The notes beneath the pieces were generated by a model. It made no database searches, was not told the DNA's origin, and worked only from the letters and a program-made list of their open reading frames with translations. Of a DNA stretch of 64,000 nt, positions 45,086-53,703 are shown one piece after another. Numbering within the stretch: the first letter of the stretch is position 1; every line of letters begins with the position of its first letter. The position numbers and the translations under genes are program-made. The stretch is from Bacillota bacterium (GTDB taxonomy: Bacteria > Bacillota > UBA4882 > UBA8346): NCBI GenBank assembly GCA_023417475.1, contig JAEZFP010000023.1, positions 101,532 through 165,531 on the forward strand, in the 5' to 3' direction.

Positions 45086-46111
45086 CTATTCGAGGATGTA
45101 AACCTTCACTTTTTTACGCCCGTACATAATCGCCTCACGGTACGTTTCAAAACACAGATCAATGCGATTCCCTTTAATCGCCGCGCCAATATCGGCGGCC
45201 TCCGCTTTACCATACCCTTCGATATAGAGCATCGTTCCGAGCGGAATTACTCTACGGTCCACGGCGACGAGGCCAAAGCCGGCTTTTTTGCCGGTGAAGG
45301 TCCGGGCTTGCGCGGCGTATTTGCCGGTGCTTTCCGGTCCCGGATAATAGGCGGTGGCCACCATGTTCTTCAGTTCAATGTACCGGTAAGTTCCGCGTGA
45401 TGTCACTAACGTACTTACTATCGGCTTGATCCCGAGAGCAACAATCCCATTGATCGCTGGTTTGAGAATCCTTTCCGCCATTTTCAGGCGGCGAGTCGGT
45501 TTCCCATCTTCATACACAACTTTTACCCGGCGTTCGAGCATACCCGGCTCAGCCTGACGTAATACTTTCTGAACGCCCCGTTCCATTGTGCGGTCTTTCC
45601 GGTATTCGGTAGCCGGGTTAATTGCCACCTGCACCGTCTCCACCTTTTCCGTGACGTTGATCACCCGAATGGTCTGGCCGGGGGTGACCGTCGTCTCTAA
45701 AGCCGGTAGAATTTTGTCGTCGCTGTCAAAACTTACTTTAGCCCGTTGTAAAACCTCACGCACGCTTTTGCTTATTGTGTTGACCTGAACCGTTTTCCCG
45801 GCTGTGGTTACCTGCACCGGGAAAGATCGAATCACTTGAATCCGGAGATCTTTGGTGATTTTGGCGTCGAGCCCCGGAACAACTTCATCGCCCTCGCGCA
45901 AGACGATCTGCTTCTCGCGGAGCGCTTGGCCGACGGTATTACTCAAGGTCGACCACGCCAGCTTGTTCCCGTCCGCTTCCACGGTTACCGGGTCAAGGGC
46001 CATCCAATAAGCCAAAAGTCCGACGCATGAGATTGCCAGGAAACAACCGGAAAAAATCGCTATGTACGTCTGTTTGGAGATCGCTTTCCATTTTCCGTTG
46101 CTAATCTGCAT
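45086..46111 (-). CDS. YabE-like protein: DUF348 repeats, G5 and 3D domains
   Basis: A 341-aa membrane-anchored cell-wall protein. N-terminal helix (YIAIFSGCFLAISCVGLLAYWMAL), three DUF348 ubiquitin-like repeats (about 45-170), a G5 domain (about 170-240), and a C-terminal 3D domain with MVATAYYPGPE, the conserved Asp-rich VAVDRRVIPLGTMLYIEGYG and AADIGAAIKGNRIDLCF. The 3D fold is a lytic-transglycosylase-like barrel with three Asp. It is the Rpf/YabE type linked to spore germination and cell-wall remodelling in Firmicutes. ATG 46111 follows GGTGGG. It lies in the conserved metG-tatD-yabE neighbourhood. Confidence 0.92.
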   Translation of the reverse strand: MQISNGKWKAISKQTYIAIFSGCFLAISCVGLLAYWMALDPVTVEADGNKLAWSTLSNTVGQALREKQIVLREGDEVVPGLDAKITKDLRIQVIRSFPVQVTTAGKTVQVNTISKSVREVLQRAKVSFDSDDKILPALETTVTPGQTIRVINVTEKVETVQVAINPATEYRKDRTMERGVQKVLRQAEPGMLERRVKVVYEDGKPTRRLKMAERILKPAINGIVALGIKPIVSTLVTSRGTYRYIELKNMVATAYYPGPESTGKYAAQARTFTGKKAGFGLVAVDRRVIPLGTMLYIEGYGKAEAADIGAAIKGNRIDLCFETYREAIMYGRKKVKVYILE

Positions 46112-46340
46112 GCCATCCCACCTTTGCTTGTAATTTCGAGAGTTGAGTCCGGATAAATCCAATCAAAAACGACAACTCTCTGGTCTTGAAACGCCTAACG
46201 TGATCCGAACCTGGAACCGGACCAGCGTTATGCTTTCTTGATTACGCGGCATTGTGAAAAACAGATCAAACACCACCGCATTTTGGGCTAAAGCGAGTAA
46301 TCTAAGATATTCGCCGCAACTTCGCATACTCCTCTATTTT

Positions 46341-46958
46341 TCAACCTTGCATCTCCCGCACCCGGAACGCGGCGCCAATCCCCGCCGCGACCCGGGCTGC
46401 CGCATCCACATCCACCCCGGGATAACGGACGACGGACAAGATCACTCGAGGAATATAGGATTTGCTCCGTTGGGCGAAGGCACAAACAGCCGGATATGCG
46501 GCCAGACCAAACCGGCTTTGGGAAACTTCTTGATACGATTGGGGATCGGAACCGTTTAGGCTGATTGAGATGACGTCGATCAACCCCTGAAGTTCGGGAA
46601 GAATGTCGCGACCCAACGTCAAGTCGGCCAAACCATTGGTGTTGATCCGGATCGGCAGCAACCGGTCGGCTTTGATCTGCCGGGCGACTTCAATCACTAC
46701 TTCCGGCCGCTCCAACGGTTCGCCATACCCGCAGAAGACAACTTCCCGATAAGCGGCGAGGTCACCGACTGCCGCCATGATCTCCGCCACCGTCGGTTCA
46801 TGTTCCAGCCAAAGATCATAGCCAACCCCGGCCGGACTTTGACGGATGCAAAAACGACAAGCATTGGCGCAGCGATTGGTGATATTCAAATATAACGCAT
46901 CGCCCAGACGATAGGCAACGGTCATCCCCAACTTTTGAGTCTGCGTTTCATCGGACAC
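46341..46958 (-). CDS. TatD-linked radical SAM protein
   Basis: A 205-aa radical SAM enzyme with CANACRFC supplying the three Cys of the 4Fe-4S cluster and VVFCGYGEPLERPE as the SAM-binding GxGE-type motif. Size and position next to tatD match the small TatD-family-associated radical SAM group; the reaction is unknown. GTG 46958 is chosen because GGAGG lies 8 bases upstream; a longer frame (GTG 46967) would start on top of that site. It lies 146 bases downstream of tatD and about 230 before yabE, likely the same strand-wise operon. Confidence 0.85.
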   Translation of the reverse strand: MSDETQTQKLGMTVAYRLGDALYLNITNRCANACRFCIRQSPAGVGYDLWLEHEPTVAEIMAAVGDLAAYREVVFCGYGEPLERPEVVIEVARQIKADRLLPIRINTNGLADLTLGRDILPELQGLIDVISISLNGSDPQSYQEVSQSRFGLAAYPAVCAFAQRSKSYIPRVILSVVRYPGVDVDAAARVAAGIGAAFRVREMQG

Positions 46959-47104
46959 CTTCAACACCTCCGATTTACTGCCATGATACGTCGCTGCCCC
47001 TTATAAAAGAACAGGGCGATTGCGACCGCCCCGTCTATCATCATCGACGTAATTCATTCAAAAAATGTTCAAACTGTTATTTTGCGATGGGCGCAAATAA
47101 TAAA

Positions 47105-47872
47105 CTATTCTATCCCGAACAACTTCCGTGTATTCATCGCCGTCTGCCGCATCACGTCGCTCACGGGCAATCCTTTGATCTCGGCCAATTTTTCGCCGAC
47201 CAACCGCGCGTGAGCCGGTTCATTCCGTTGACCCCGGAAAGGGTGGGGGGTCAGATACGGCGAATCGGTTTCAATCAGGATCCGGTCCATGGGTACCTGG
47301 GCGGCGACTTCGCGAAGTCTGGCCGCGTTGCTAAAGGTGATCGGGCCGGCAAAGGAGATATACAACCCGCATTTGATAAACTCCGCCGCCATCTCCCCGC
47401 TCCCGGTGTAACAGTGCATCACTCCGCCGGACGGTCCCAACGGTTGCTCCTTCAGGACCGTCAACGTGTCTTGATGCGCATCGCGGTTATGGATAATCAC
47501 CGGTTTCCCGGCGGTCCGCGCCAATGCCATCTGTTCCCTGAACGCCAGTAGCTGTTCTTCCTTGGTGGAATAGTTATAATGATAATCCAAGCCGATCTCG
47601 CCCAAGGCGACCACCTTCGGTTCCGTCAGCAACGCCGTGATCCGTTCGGCGGTGGCGCGATCCCAGCATTTTGCGTCATGGGGGTGAATTCCGACCGCCG
47701 CCCACACTCCCGCGTACTGTTGCGCCATGGCCACCGCCTGTATCGCGGAGGGCAGATCGCACCCGACCACTACCAGTTGGTCGACACCGGCGGCGGCGGC
47801 CCGGTCGATCGCCGCGCCATAATCGGCTTGAAAAGCCTCGTCGTTCAGATGACAGTGACTGTCAATCCACAT
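47105..47872 (-). CDS. tatD: TatD-family metal-dependent DNase
   Basis: A 255-aa TIM-barrel hydrolase. The metal-binding motif DSHCHLN opens the protein; AVGIHPHDAK, ALGEIGLDYHYN (Glu/Asp), PVIIHNRDA, GVMHCYTGS and LIETDSPYLTPHPFRG follow in family order. Members act as 3'-5' exonucleases or D-aminoacyl-tRNA-like hydrolases with divalent metals. Its ATG begins right after the metG stop codon (no spacer bases), with AGGTG inside metG as ribosome site, so the two are co-translated, as in many Firmicutes. Confidence 0.95.
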   Translation of the reverse strand: MWIDSHCHLNDEAFQADYGAAIDRAAAAGVDQLVVVGCDLPSAIQAVAMAQQYAGVWAAVGIHPHDAKCWDRATAERITALLTEPKVVALGEIGLDYHYNYSTKEEQLLAFREQMALARTAGKPVIIHNRDAHQDTLTVLKEQPLGPSGGVMHCYTGSGEMAAEFIKCGLYISFAGPITFSNAARLREVAAQVPMDRILIETDSPYLTPHPFRGQRNEPAHARLVGEKLAEIKGLPVSDVMRQTAMNTRKLFGIE

Positions 47873-49840
47873 TTAACGCACCTGAGACCCTTCGCCGATC
47901 TCAACTTCCGGGCGGACCAGCGCCAGTTGGCCTTGGTCATTGGAAGCCGCCAGCAACATTCCTTCCGAAAGCAAACCCCGGAGTTTCGCCGGCTTTAAGT
48001 TGGCAACCACCACAATCTCTTTGCCGATCAACTGCTCCGGCTGATAATGTTGGGCAATCCCGGCGATGATCTGGCGTTCCTCGCCCAACACTTTCACTTT
48101 CAGACGCATTAATTTATCGGACTTCGCCACTTTTTCCGCTTCCAGGACCTGCGCGACCCGTAGGTCGATCTTGGCGAACTCGTCGATACTAATCAGTTCG
48201 GTTTCCGGAGCTTCCGGCGCCGCCGCAGGGACTGTTGCCGGTTGGATGGGGGCTACTGCCGGGTTCGTTTCGGTCACTGTTTTTTCCTCCTTCAACGCCG
48301 CTTTGGTTTCGTCCTCAATCCGCGGGAAGATCGGGCTGCCCTTCCGGGTTACCGTTCCCGCCTGTAAACCGCCCCATTGCGTCGCTGGTTGATACTCCTG
48401 GGTCGCCGGGTCGCCGGCGATTCCGAGTTGCTCCCAGATCTTGGCCGGCGTGTCGACCAGGAACGGCACAAGCAACACCGCGCTCAACCGCAGGGTCTCC
48501 GCCATGGTGTAAAGCACCGTTTCCAAACGGTGGCGTTGTTCCGGTTGTTTCGCCAACGCCCAAGGCGCCGCTTCGTCAATATATTTGTTGGTCCGGCTGA
48601 CCAGCTTGAAAAGGGCCGCCAACGCATTGTTGACCTCCAGCTTCCGCATGGCCTCGCCCATTTCGGCGATACTTGCCTTGGCTTGATTGATCACTTGGTC
48701 ATCCAAATCCTGATATGCCCGAGGCGCGGGAATCACTCCGTTATTAAACTTCTCAATCATCGACAAGGTCCGGTGCAAGAGATTGCCGAGGTCGTTGGCG
48801 AGATCCTGGTTGGTGCGGAGTATCAACGCGTCTTCGGTGTAGAACCCGTCCGAACCGAACGGGATCTCCCGCAACAGATAATACCGAATGGCGTCCAAAC
48901 CGTATTTTTCAATCAACACGACCGGATCGATCACATTGCCCTTGGATTTGGACATTTTGCCGCCCTCCAGGACCAACCAGCCGTGTCCGAATACCTGTTT
49001 CGGTAGGGGAACGTCCAACGCCATCAGGATAATCGGCCAAATGATGGTGTGGAAACGGACAATCTCTTTCCCGACCAAGTGAAGTTCGGCCGGCCAAAAC
49101 TTTTGGTACAACTCGGTCTGATCCGGATATCCCAAAGCGGTGATATAATTGGAAAGCGCGTCCAACCAGACGTATACCACGTGTTTAGGATCGAACGGCA
49201 CCGGAATTCCCCAGTTAAAGGTGGTCCGGGAGACGCAGAGATCTTCCAGTCCCGGTTTGAGGAAGTTATTGATCATCTCGTTTTTCCGGGAGACAGGCTG
49301 AATAAACTCGGGATGCGCTTCAATATGTTTGATCAACCGGTCGGCGTATTTGGACAGGCGGAAAAAGTAGCTTTCTTCCTTCACCAGTTCCACTTCGCGG
49401 CCGCAATCGGGGCATTTCCCGTCATGCAATTGGCGTTCCATCCAAAACGCTTCGCACGGCGTACAGTACCAACCTTCGTATTCGCTTTTGTAGATGTCGC
49501 CTTGTTCATAAAGCTTGGTGAAGATCTTTTGCACCGCTTGCTCATGCCGGGCTTCGGTGGTGCGGATGAAATCGTCGTTGCTGATCTTGAATAACTGCCA
49601 AAGTTTGGTGATGTTGGCGACGATTCCGTCGACATAGGCTTGGGGGGTGACCCCGGCCGCCTCCGCCTTGCGTTGAATCTTCTGCCCGTGCTCGTCGGTA
49701 CCGGTCAAAAACCAGACATCGTCGCCGATCTGGCGGTGAAACCGGGCCAAGGCGTCCGCCACAACCGTGGTGTAGGCGTGACCGATATGCAGATTGTCGC
49801 TGGGATAATAAATTGGGGTCGTCAGATAAAACTTACCCAT
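47873..49840 (-). CDS. metG: Methionyl-tRNA synthetase
   Basis: A 655-aa class I synthetase charging tRNA-Met. Catalytic motifs are NLHIGHAYT (HIGH) and GGKMSKSKGN (KMSKS). The zinc knuckle CTPCEAFW...CPDCGR is present. An anticodon-binding helical domain spans about 390-520, and a C-terminal Trbp111/EMAP-type tRNA-binding domain follows (IDLRVAQVLEAEKVAKSDKL). ATG 49840 has GGAGGAAGG upstream; a longer frame is unlikely. Expression is set by a T-box leader, separated from the gene by array 3. It is followed by tatD. Confidence 0.97.
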   Translation of the reverse strand: MGKFYLTTPIYYPSDNLHIGHAYTTVVADALARFHRQIGDDVWFLTGTDEHGQKIQRKAEAAGVTPQAYVDGIVANITKLWQLFKISNDDFIRTTEARHEQAVQKIFTKLYEQGDIYKSEYEGWYCTPCEAFWMERQLHDGKCPDCGREVELVKEESYFFRLSKYADRLIKHIEAHPEFIQPVSRKNEMINNFLKPGLEDLCVSRTTFNWGIPVPFDPKHVVYVWLDALSNYITALGYPDQTELYQKFWPAELHLVGKEIVRFHTIIWPIILMALDVPLPKQVFGHGWLVLEGGKMSKSKGNVIDPVVLIEKYGLDAIRYYLLREIPFGSDGFYTEDALILRTNQDLANDLGNLLHRTLSMIEKFNNGVIPAPRAYQDLDDQVINQAKASIAEMGEAMRKLEVNNALAALFKLVSRTNKYIDEAAPWALAKQPEQRHRLETVLYTMAETLRLSAVLLVPFLVDTPAKIWEQLGIAGDPATQEYQPATQWGGLQAGTVTRKGSPIFPRIEDETKAALKEEKTVTETNPAVAPIQPATVPAAAPEAPETELISIDEFAKIDLRVAQVLEAEKVAKSDKLMRLKVKVLGEERQIIAGIAQHYQPEQLIGKEIVVVANLKPAKLRGLLSEGMLLAASNDQGQLALVRPEVEIGEGSQVR

Positions 49841-49899
49841 GATCCTTCCTCCTCGTTCGCTATAAGACGTTCCGATATTCATTGTCACCCGTACGCAAC

Positions 49900-50088
49900 T
49901 GCTTCCAAGCTGACTCAGTCGTTGCGCAGGCTCGCTCGGTCGTTGCGCATGCTTGCTCAGTCGTTGCGCAGGCTTGCTCGGTCGTTACGCAGGCTTGCTC
50001 GGCCGTTGCGCAGGCTTGCTCGGCCGTTGCGCAGGCTCGCTCGGTCGTTACGCAGGCTCGCTCGGCCGTTGCGCAGGCTCGCTCGGTC
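49900..50088. repeat. Tandem array 3, 21-bp period, inside the metG leader
   Basis: Eight units starting at 49921, 49942, 49963, 49984, 50005, 50026, 50047 and 50068 share GTTGCGCAGGCTCGCTCG plus three bases; a degraded unit precedes them and a fragment follows. Variation is limited to a few C/T and G/A positions. No unique spacers lie between units, so it is not CRISPR. It sits between the T-box terminator and the metG ribosome site, and so is transcribed whenever the T-box reads through. Confidence 0.9.
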
Positions 50089-50118
50089 GTCGATGGACCG
50101 AACTGCCGTTAAAAAGCA

Positions 50119-50352
50119 GAAAAACCCCTCGTCCCCAAGGGGACGAGAGGTTTAAACTCGTGGTACCACCCCAATTCTCCCCCGTTTTTGGCAGAGGACT
50201 TGGAATCCTTAACGCGGATACACGACCTGGCCTACTTCCAATTCAGCCGGTAACTCCGGAATCATCTTCCCCGCCCGCCCGTGATCAGGTTCCCACCGTT
50301 CCCGATTCTCTGGACATCAAGCCTGCGAGTACTCTTTCCTTCATCGTCTCTA
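50119..50352 (-). promoter_or_regulatory. T-box leader of metG (Met-specific)
   Basis: On the minus strand the leader shows a stem I with AGAGAATCGGGAACGG and GGTGGGAACC, the T-box sequence GGGTGGTACCACG (about 50160-50172) and a terminator CCTCTCGTCCCC/GGGGACGAGGGG followed by TTTTT at 50119-50150. A candidate specifier is ATG (+ strand 50263-50265) in the expected loop GAAGATGATTCC, fitting methionine. Uncharged tRNA-Met would stabilise the antiterminator and let metG be made. Confidence 0.92.
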
Positions 50353-50367
50353 CAATGATTTGTAAAT

Positions 50368-50396
50368 AATATATCCGCAATTATCCGTTTTGTCAA
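50368..50396 (-). promoter_or_regulatory. Promoter of the metG T-box transcript
   Basis: TTGACA and TATATT on the minus strand with a 17-base spacer, 15 bases before the T-box leader. Confidence 0.8.
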
Positions 50397-50714
50397 GCGG
50401 GTCGGCTTTCATTGTTCTTTCTCTGCCACCAGAAACCGGCTCCCGCGACGGTAATTCGACAAATTTTCAAGTGGAATGCAGCAACTTTGCCCGGTTTCAG
50501 CTGGAATTATTTCAAATTTTGGCTTAAGTAATTCTCAAATTTTAAAAAAGAACCCAATTTTTTTAAAATTTCCTATCAACTTTCTTTCAAAACAACCGAT
50601 GTTTTTAATAACTACCAAATCTCTTCGAATTAGCTTCCCGAGTTAATCGTTTTTTCCAATTATTCCATTTACTTAATTGTAATAAAAAAAACTAAAGATT
50701 TTTTTTGGATTAAA
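50397..50714. other. AT-rich gene-free interval
   Basis: Between the metG and abrB promoters. AT-rich, with several A/T runs around 50510-50610; nothing recognisable as a gene. Possibly a control region for abrB. Confidence 0.5.
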
Positions 50715-50743
50715 TTGACTTTGAATCTAAATATAGGTATAAT
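50715..50743 (+). promoter_or_regulatory. Promoter of abrB-like gene
   Basis: TTGACT and TATAAT with exactly 17 bases between, 45 bases before the start codon. Confidence 0.85.
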
Positions 50744-50787
50744 ATGTGATGATGATTGTCGAATTTTAACGAAAGGAGTGACGAAAC

Positions 50788-51036
50788 ATGATGAAATCAA
50801 CAGGGATTGTTCGAAAAGTCGACGAATTAGGGAGGGTTGTTATTCCGATTGAATTACGCCGCACTCTTCAGATCGACGAAAAAGACGCTCTCGAAATCTA
50901 TGTAGACGGTGAAAAAATTATCCTCAAGAAATATGAGCCTGCCTGCATTTTCTGTGGAAACGCCGAGGGTATCAAGAATTTTAAAGAAAAGAATATTTGC
51001 AAATCTTGCCTCGAATCCATGAAAGGCGCTTGCTAA
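50788..51036 (+). CDS. abrB: AbrB-family transition-state regulator with C-terminal zinc ribbon
   Basis: An 82-aa DNA-binding protein. Residues 1-52 are the swapped-hairpin AbrB domain and match the Bacillus protein almost word for word (STGIVRKVDELGRVVIPIELRRTL, in parts; DALEIYVDGEKIILKKY). The C-terminal 28 residues differ from Bacillus: CIFC and CKSC pairs suggest a small zinc ribbon, as in clostridial homologs. It represses stationary-phase and sporulation genes in relatives. Start at the first of two ATG codons, AAAGGAG upstream. A shared terminator separates it from the converging rsmI. Confidence 0.95.
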   Translation: MMKSTGIVRKVDELGRVVIPIELRRTLQIDEKDALEIYVDGEKIILKKYEPACIFCGNAEGIKNFKEKNICKSCLESMKGAC

Positions 51037-51044
51037 AATATTCC

Positions 51045-51077
51045 AGGGGAGGCAAAACGCCTCCCCTTATTTTTTTG
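51045..51077. terminator. Bidirectional terminator of abrB and rsmI
   Basis: AGGGGAGGC/GCCTCCCCT followed by a T-rich tail on the plus strand. The rsmI stop codon lies inside that tail. Confidence 0.85.
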
Positions 51078-51921
51078 CCTTGGTTTCAAGATAGATTTGG
51101 TAAATTTCCCGGGTGGTTTTGCCGGTTTGATCGGCAATCATCTTCAAATTCTTTCTCAAGCTGCCGTTACCTTTATTGATTTCGCTTAAAATTTTTTCCA
51201 GATCTGGATTTGTCGAATCATGTCGGATTGGTTCCCCTTCCAAACAGCCCTCGACCAAGACAGTAAACTCCCCTTTGGCTCCCTTTTGTTCCAAATGTTG
51301 GATGATTTCATCGCATCGCCCCCGGATAAATTCCTCATGCAACTTTGTTAATTCGCGTGCTAAAACTACCTGACGATCACCGAAAACTTGTCGGATGTTT
51401 TGCAATGTCGCTTTGACCCGGTGAGGCGCTTCATAAAAAACCAAGGTCCCGGGGAATTTTTTCATTGCGGTCAAAACCTGCGCCTGTTCTCGCTTGCGTC
51501 GCGGTAAAAATCCGGCAAACCAAAACGAACCCGTATCTAAACCCGAAGCCGCCAAGGCCGTAACCACCGCCGAAGGTCCCGGAATGGGCACAACCGCGAT
51601 ACCCTGTTTCAAAGCTTCCTGAACCAGCCAGCATCCCGGATCGGAAATCCCCGGCATTCCGGCGTCGGAGACCAAAGCCACGCTGGTTCCGTTTTGGATC
51701 CGCTCGATCAGTCCCTCGGAACGTTCCCGCTCATTGTGCTGGTGAATGCTGGTCAAAGGTTTCTTTATCCCGAAGTGATTCAACAATTTTAAGGTGTGGC
51801 GGGTATCTTCGGCAGCGATCAGATCAACCTCTTGCAAAATGCGTAACGCCCGCAGCGTGATATCTTCCAGGTTGCCCAGCGGGGTACCGACCAGATAAAG
51901 TTGGCCATATTGGATTGACAT
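51067..51921 (-). CDS. rsmI: 16S rRNA 2'-O-ribose methyltransferase
   Basis: A 284-aa SAM-dependent methyltransferase for cytidine 1402 of 16S rRNA. Motifs: LYLVGTPLGNLEDITLRAL at the start, AAEDTRHTLKLLNHF, SIHQHNERER, ALVSDAGMPGISDPG and FYEAPHRVKATL. Length and order are standard. The start ATG has an AAAGGAG site about 13 bases upstream, a little far. Close to abrB and metG as in many Firmicutes. Confidence 0.97.
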   Translation of the reverse strand: MSIQYGQLYLVGTPLGNLEDITLRALRILQEVDLIAAEDTRHTLKLLNHFGIKKPLTSIHQHNERERSEGLIERIQNGTSVALVSDAGMPGISDPGCWLVQEALKQGIAVVPIPGPSAVVTALAASGLDTGSFWFAGFLPRRKREQAQVLTAMKKFPGTLVFYEAPHRVKATLQNIRQVFGDRQVVLARELTKLHEEFIRGRCDEIIQHLEQKGAKGEFTVLVEGCLEGEPIRHDSTNPDLEKILSEINKGNGSLRKNLKMIADQTGKTTREIYQIYLETKAKK

Positions 51922-51940
51922 CGGCTTTGTGTAACTCCTT

Positions 51941-52465
51941 TTAATATTCGATCCCCTGACGGGCGTCCAGCCCCTTTTGAAACGGATGTTTGACCATGCG
52001 CATCTCTGTAACTAAACCGGCGATCGCCAAAATCACTGCCGGCATTTGACTCCCGGTTAAAACCAATTCCAGATTGACCGGTTTGGCTTGAAGGTCGGCA
52101 ACAACTTGAGCCGGTCTCAATAAACCCATATTTAGCGTATGGCTTAGTTCATCAATGACCATCAAGTCATATGACCCCGCTGTCATTGCCGCTCGAATCA
52201 GCGCCCACCCCTGCTCCGCCTGTTCGATTTCAGCGCCGGTCGGAGCTCGTCCAATAATAAACCCGCCGCTGCCTAAGGCAAAAAACTCCACCTGGGGATT
52301 TAAAGCGGCGAATCCCTGTTCTTCGCCGGTCCCACCCGGCCCTTTCAACAACTGAAAAACCGCGACGCGCAAACCCCGGCCATAAGCCCGCAACGCTTGA
52401 CCCATCGCGGCAGTGGTTTTGCCTTTTCCGTCGCCGGTATAAACTTGAATAATCCCCTGCTCCAT
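51941..52465 (-). CDS. cobO: Cob(I)alamin adenosyltransferase (CobO/BtuR type)
   Basis: A 174-aa P-loop enzyme that moves adenosyl from ATP to cob(I)alamin or cobyrinate. The Walker A is VYTGDGKGKTTAAMG; VIDELSHTLNMGLL and LTGSQMP follow in family order. ATG 52465 is chosen since GGAG is 8 bases upstream; a GTG at 52486 lacks a site. Its C-terminus, MVKHPFQKGLDARQGIEY, is typical for the family. It is 60 bases downstream of cbiG on the same strand, so the two form an operon read from the structured leader at 53607-53700. Confidence 0.95.
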   Translation of the reverse strand: MEQGIIQVYTGDGKGKTTAAMGQALRAYGRGLRVAVFQLLKGPGGTGEEQGFAALNPQVEFFALGSGGFIIGRAPTGAEIEQAEQGWALIRAAMTAGSYDLMVIDELSHTLNMGLLRPAQVVADLQAKPVNLELVLTGSQMPAVILAIAGLVTEMRMVKHPFQKGLDARQGIEY

Positions 52466-52525
52466 ATCACCCGCTCCAATACTCACGCTACTTTTCTCCC
52501 ATAGGCTTACCCGACGGCCGCCGGA

Positions 52526-53581
52526 CTATGAACGCCCGGAAACGCTGGCGACAGCGATGGAGATCGGCCCTAGATTCACCTTGGACCCGATTAGCCGTCC
52601 GTTTGCCACACCGCTTAAAGCGGCCGCTTCCGGAACCTCGTTTAGCCAATGGATTGGATCGCTAAAATCAACGGTTCGGCCTTCCGCGTTTAACAGCGCC
52701 GTTTGGAGTTGACGAGCCGAAAATTGCTTTAACGGCACTTTTAATTCATGGCATAACTCCAGCAAACCCGGTTCAACGGCCAAAACGTCCAGAGTGACTA
52801 ACGCTTGAATACTCTTGGTTGCCCAATACCGTTCGCGGAAATAACGGCGTAACGCGCCAACCAGCCGCACACCCGGCGTTCCTTTCAGGCAACTGACGCC
52901 GACCACCAAGCAAGCCGGGCGTAAGGCCATCACGCTTATCCCCTGCGGCAGTCCCGGATAATCCTCATAGCCGGCAATCAACAATTTTCTTTCCCGGTCC
53001 CGTAACGTAATTTGCGCCTCGGTCACCACGCGTACGTTTTCCGGCCAATTGGCGCCGACCCCCCAACGATCCCAAAACACCACCGGTTCTCCGTTGACGA
53101 TTGCCCCGGTAAACTCGGTCAAACAATGGACGTTTTCCACCCGCAAGTGATATTGTTGGGCCAAAGAATCCAGGCGTGGCAAGTTGCTCACCTCAGTTGC
53201 CGTCGTAATAACCGAGGCGCCCCCGGTTAAGGCCGCGATCTCCCGAGCCAGCTGATTTCCCTCGCCTAACGGCCCCGACAGGAGGCTGATCACAAAACGG
53301 CCTTCTTCATCCAGCACCACCACTGCCGGATCGGTCCGTTGGTCCCGTAACAACGGCGCGATCGACCGTACCGCTCCACTGGCGGCCATGATTAAGATCA
53401 AAACCGCATATTTCGGAAAGGCTTCTTTGATAACTTGTTTGACGGGGATTTGGTAGCCTCGCGGATCGACCGGACTGTCCATAAAATGCAAGGGGACTCG
53501 GCATGCGGCATTCAAATGCGGCGCCAACCGGATGGCTAACGCACTTCCTTTTTTCGTCACCGCGGTAATGAATTTATCCAT
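52526..53581 (-). CDS. cbiG: Cobalt-precorrin-5A hydrolase-like protein
   Basis: A 351-aa CbiG-type protein: N-terminal domain (about 1-140, with ASGAVRSIAPLLRDQRTDPAVVVLDE in overlapping parts), central linker domain, and C-terminal domain (about 210-340, VVGVSCLKGTP in the usual GIGCRRGT position). CbiG opens the delta-lactone and releases acetaldehyde during anaerobic corrin ring contraction. The hallmark LLSGHxGGAN reads LLSGPLGEGN here, so the usual His is replaced. No other corrin-ring genes are in the window, so it may be an orphan or have drifted function. Confidence 0.88.
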   Translation of the reverse strand: MDKFITAVTKKGSALAIRLAPHLNAACRVPLHFMDSPVDPRGYQIPVKQVIKEAFPKYAVLILIMAASGAVRSIAPLLRDQRTDPAVVVLDEEGRFVISLLSGPLGEGNQLAREIAALTGGASVITTATEVSNLPRLDSLAQQYHLRVENVHCLTEFTGAIVNGEPVVFWDRWGVGANWPENVRVVTEAQITLRDRERKLLIAGYEDYPGLPQGISVMALRPACLVVGVSCLKGTPGVRLVGALRRYFRERYWATKSIQALVTLDVLAVEPGLLELCHELKVPLKQFSARQLQTALLNAEGRTVDFSDPIHWLNEVPEAAALSGVANGRLIGSKVNLGPISIAVASVSGRS

Positions 53582-53606
53582 CAGTCACCTCGCCGTTTCT
53601 AACAAA

Positions 53607-53700
53607 ATACGCTTTCTTGAACGGTAAGGGCCACGGCGTTTTGATTGCCAATCGGAGTCTCCCGCCATTAAAAACGAAACCTTTGCGTATCTTCATACAA
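53607..53700 (-). promoter_or_regulatory. Candidate structured leader RNA of cbiG-cobO
   Basis: On the minus strand nested pairings are tightly packed: ATACGC/GCGTAT closes the element; AAGG/CCTT lies inside; GGCG/CGCC encloses two back-to-back small hairpins, GGAGACTCC and GATTGGCAATC, followed by AAAA. A promoter lies just upstream and cbiG 25 bases downstream. I see no cobalamin-riboswitch core (no GCCACTG box), so this may be a different sensor or simply a structured leader. Confidence 0.4.
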
Positions 53701-53703
53701 TAT

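Noticed and set aside
49900..50088. CRISPR-like array
   Set aside because: Units abut with no unique spacers, the unit is only 21 bp, and no cas gene is in the window.
53607..53700. Cobalamin riboswitch ahead of cbiG
   Set aside because: The region is structured but the conserved cobalamin core is missing and it is under 100 nt, so I kept it only as an unknown leader.
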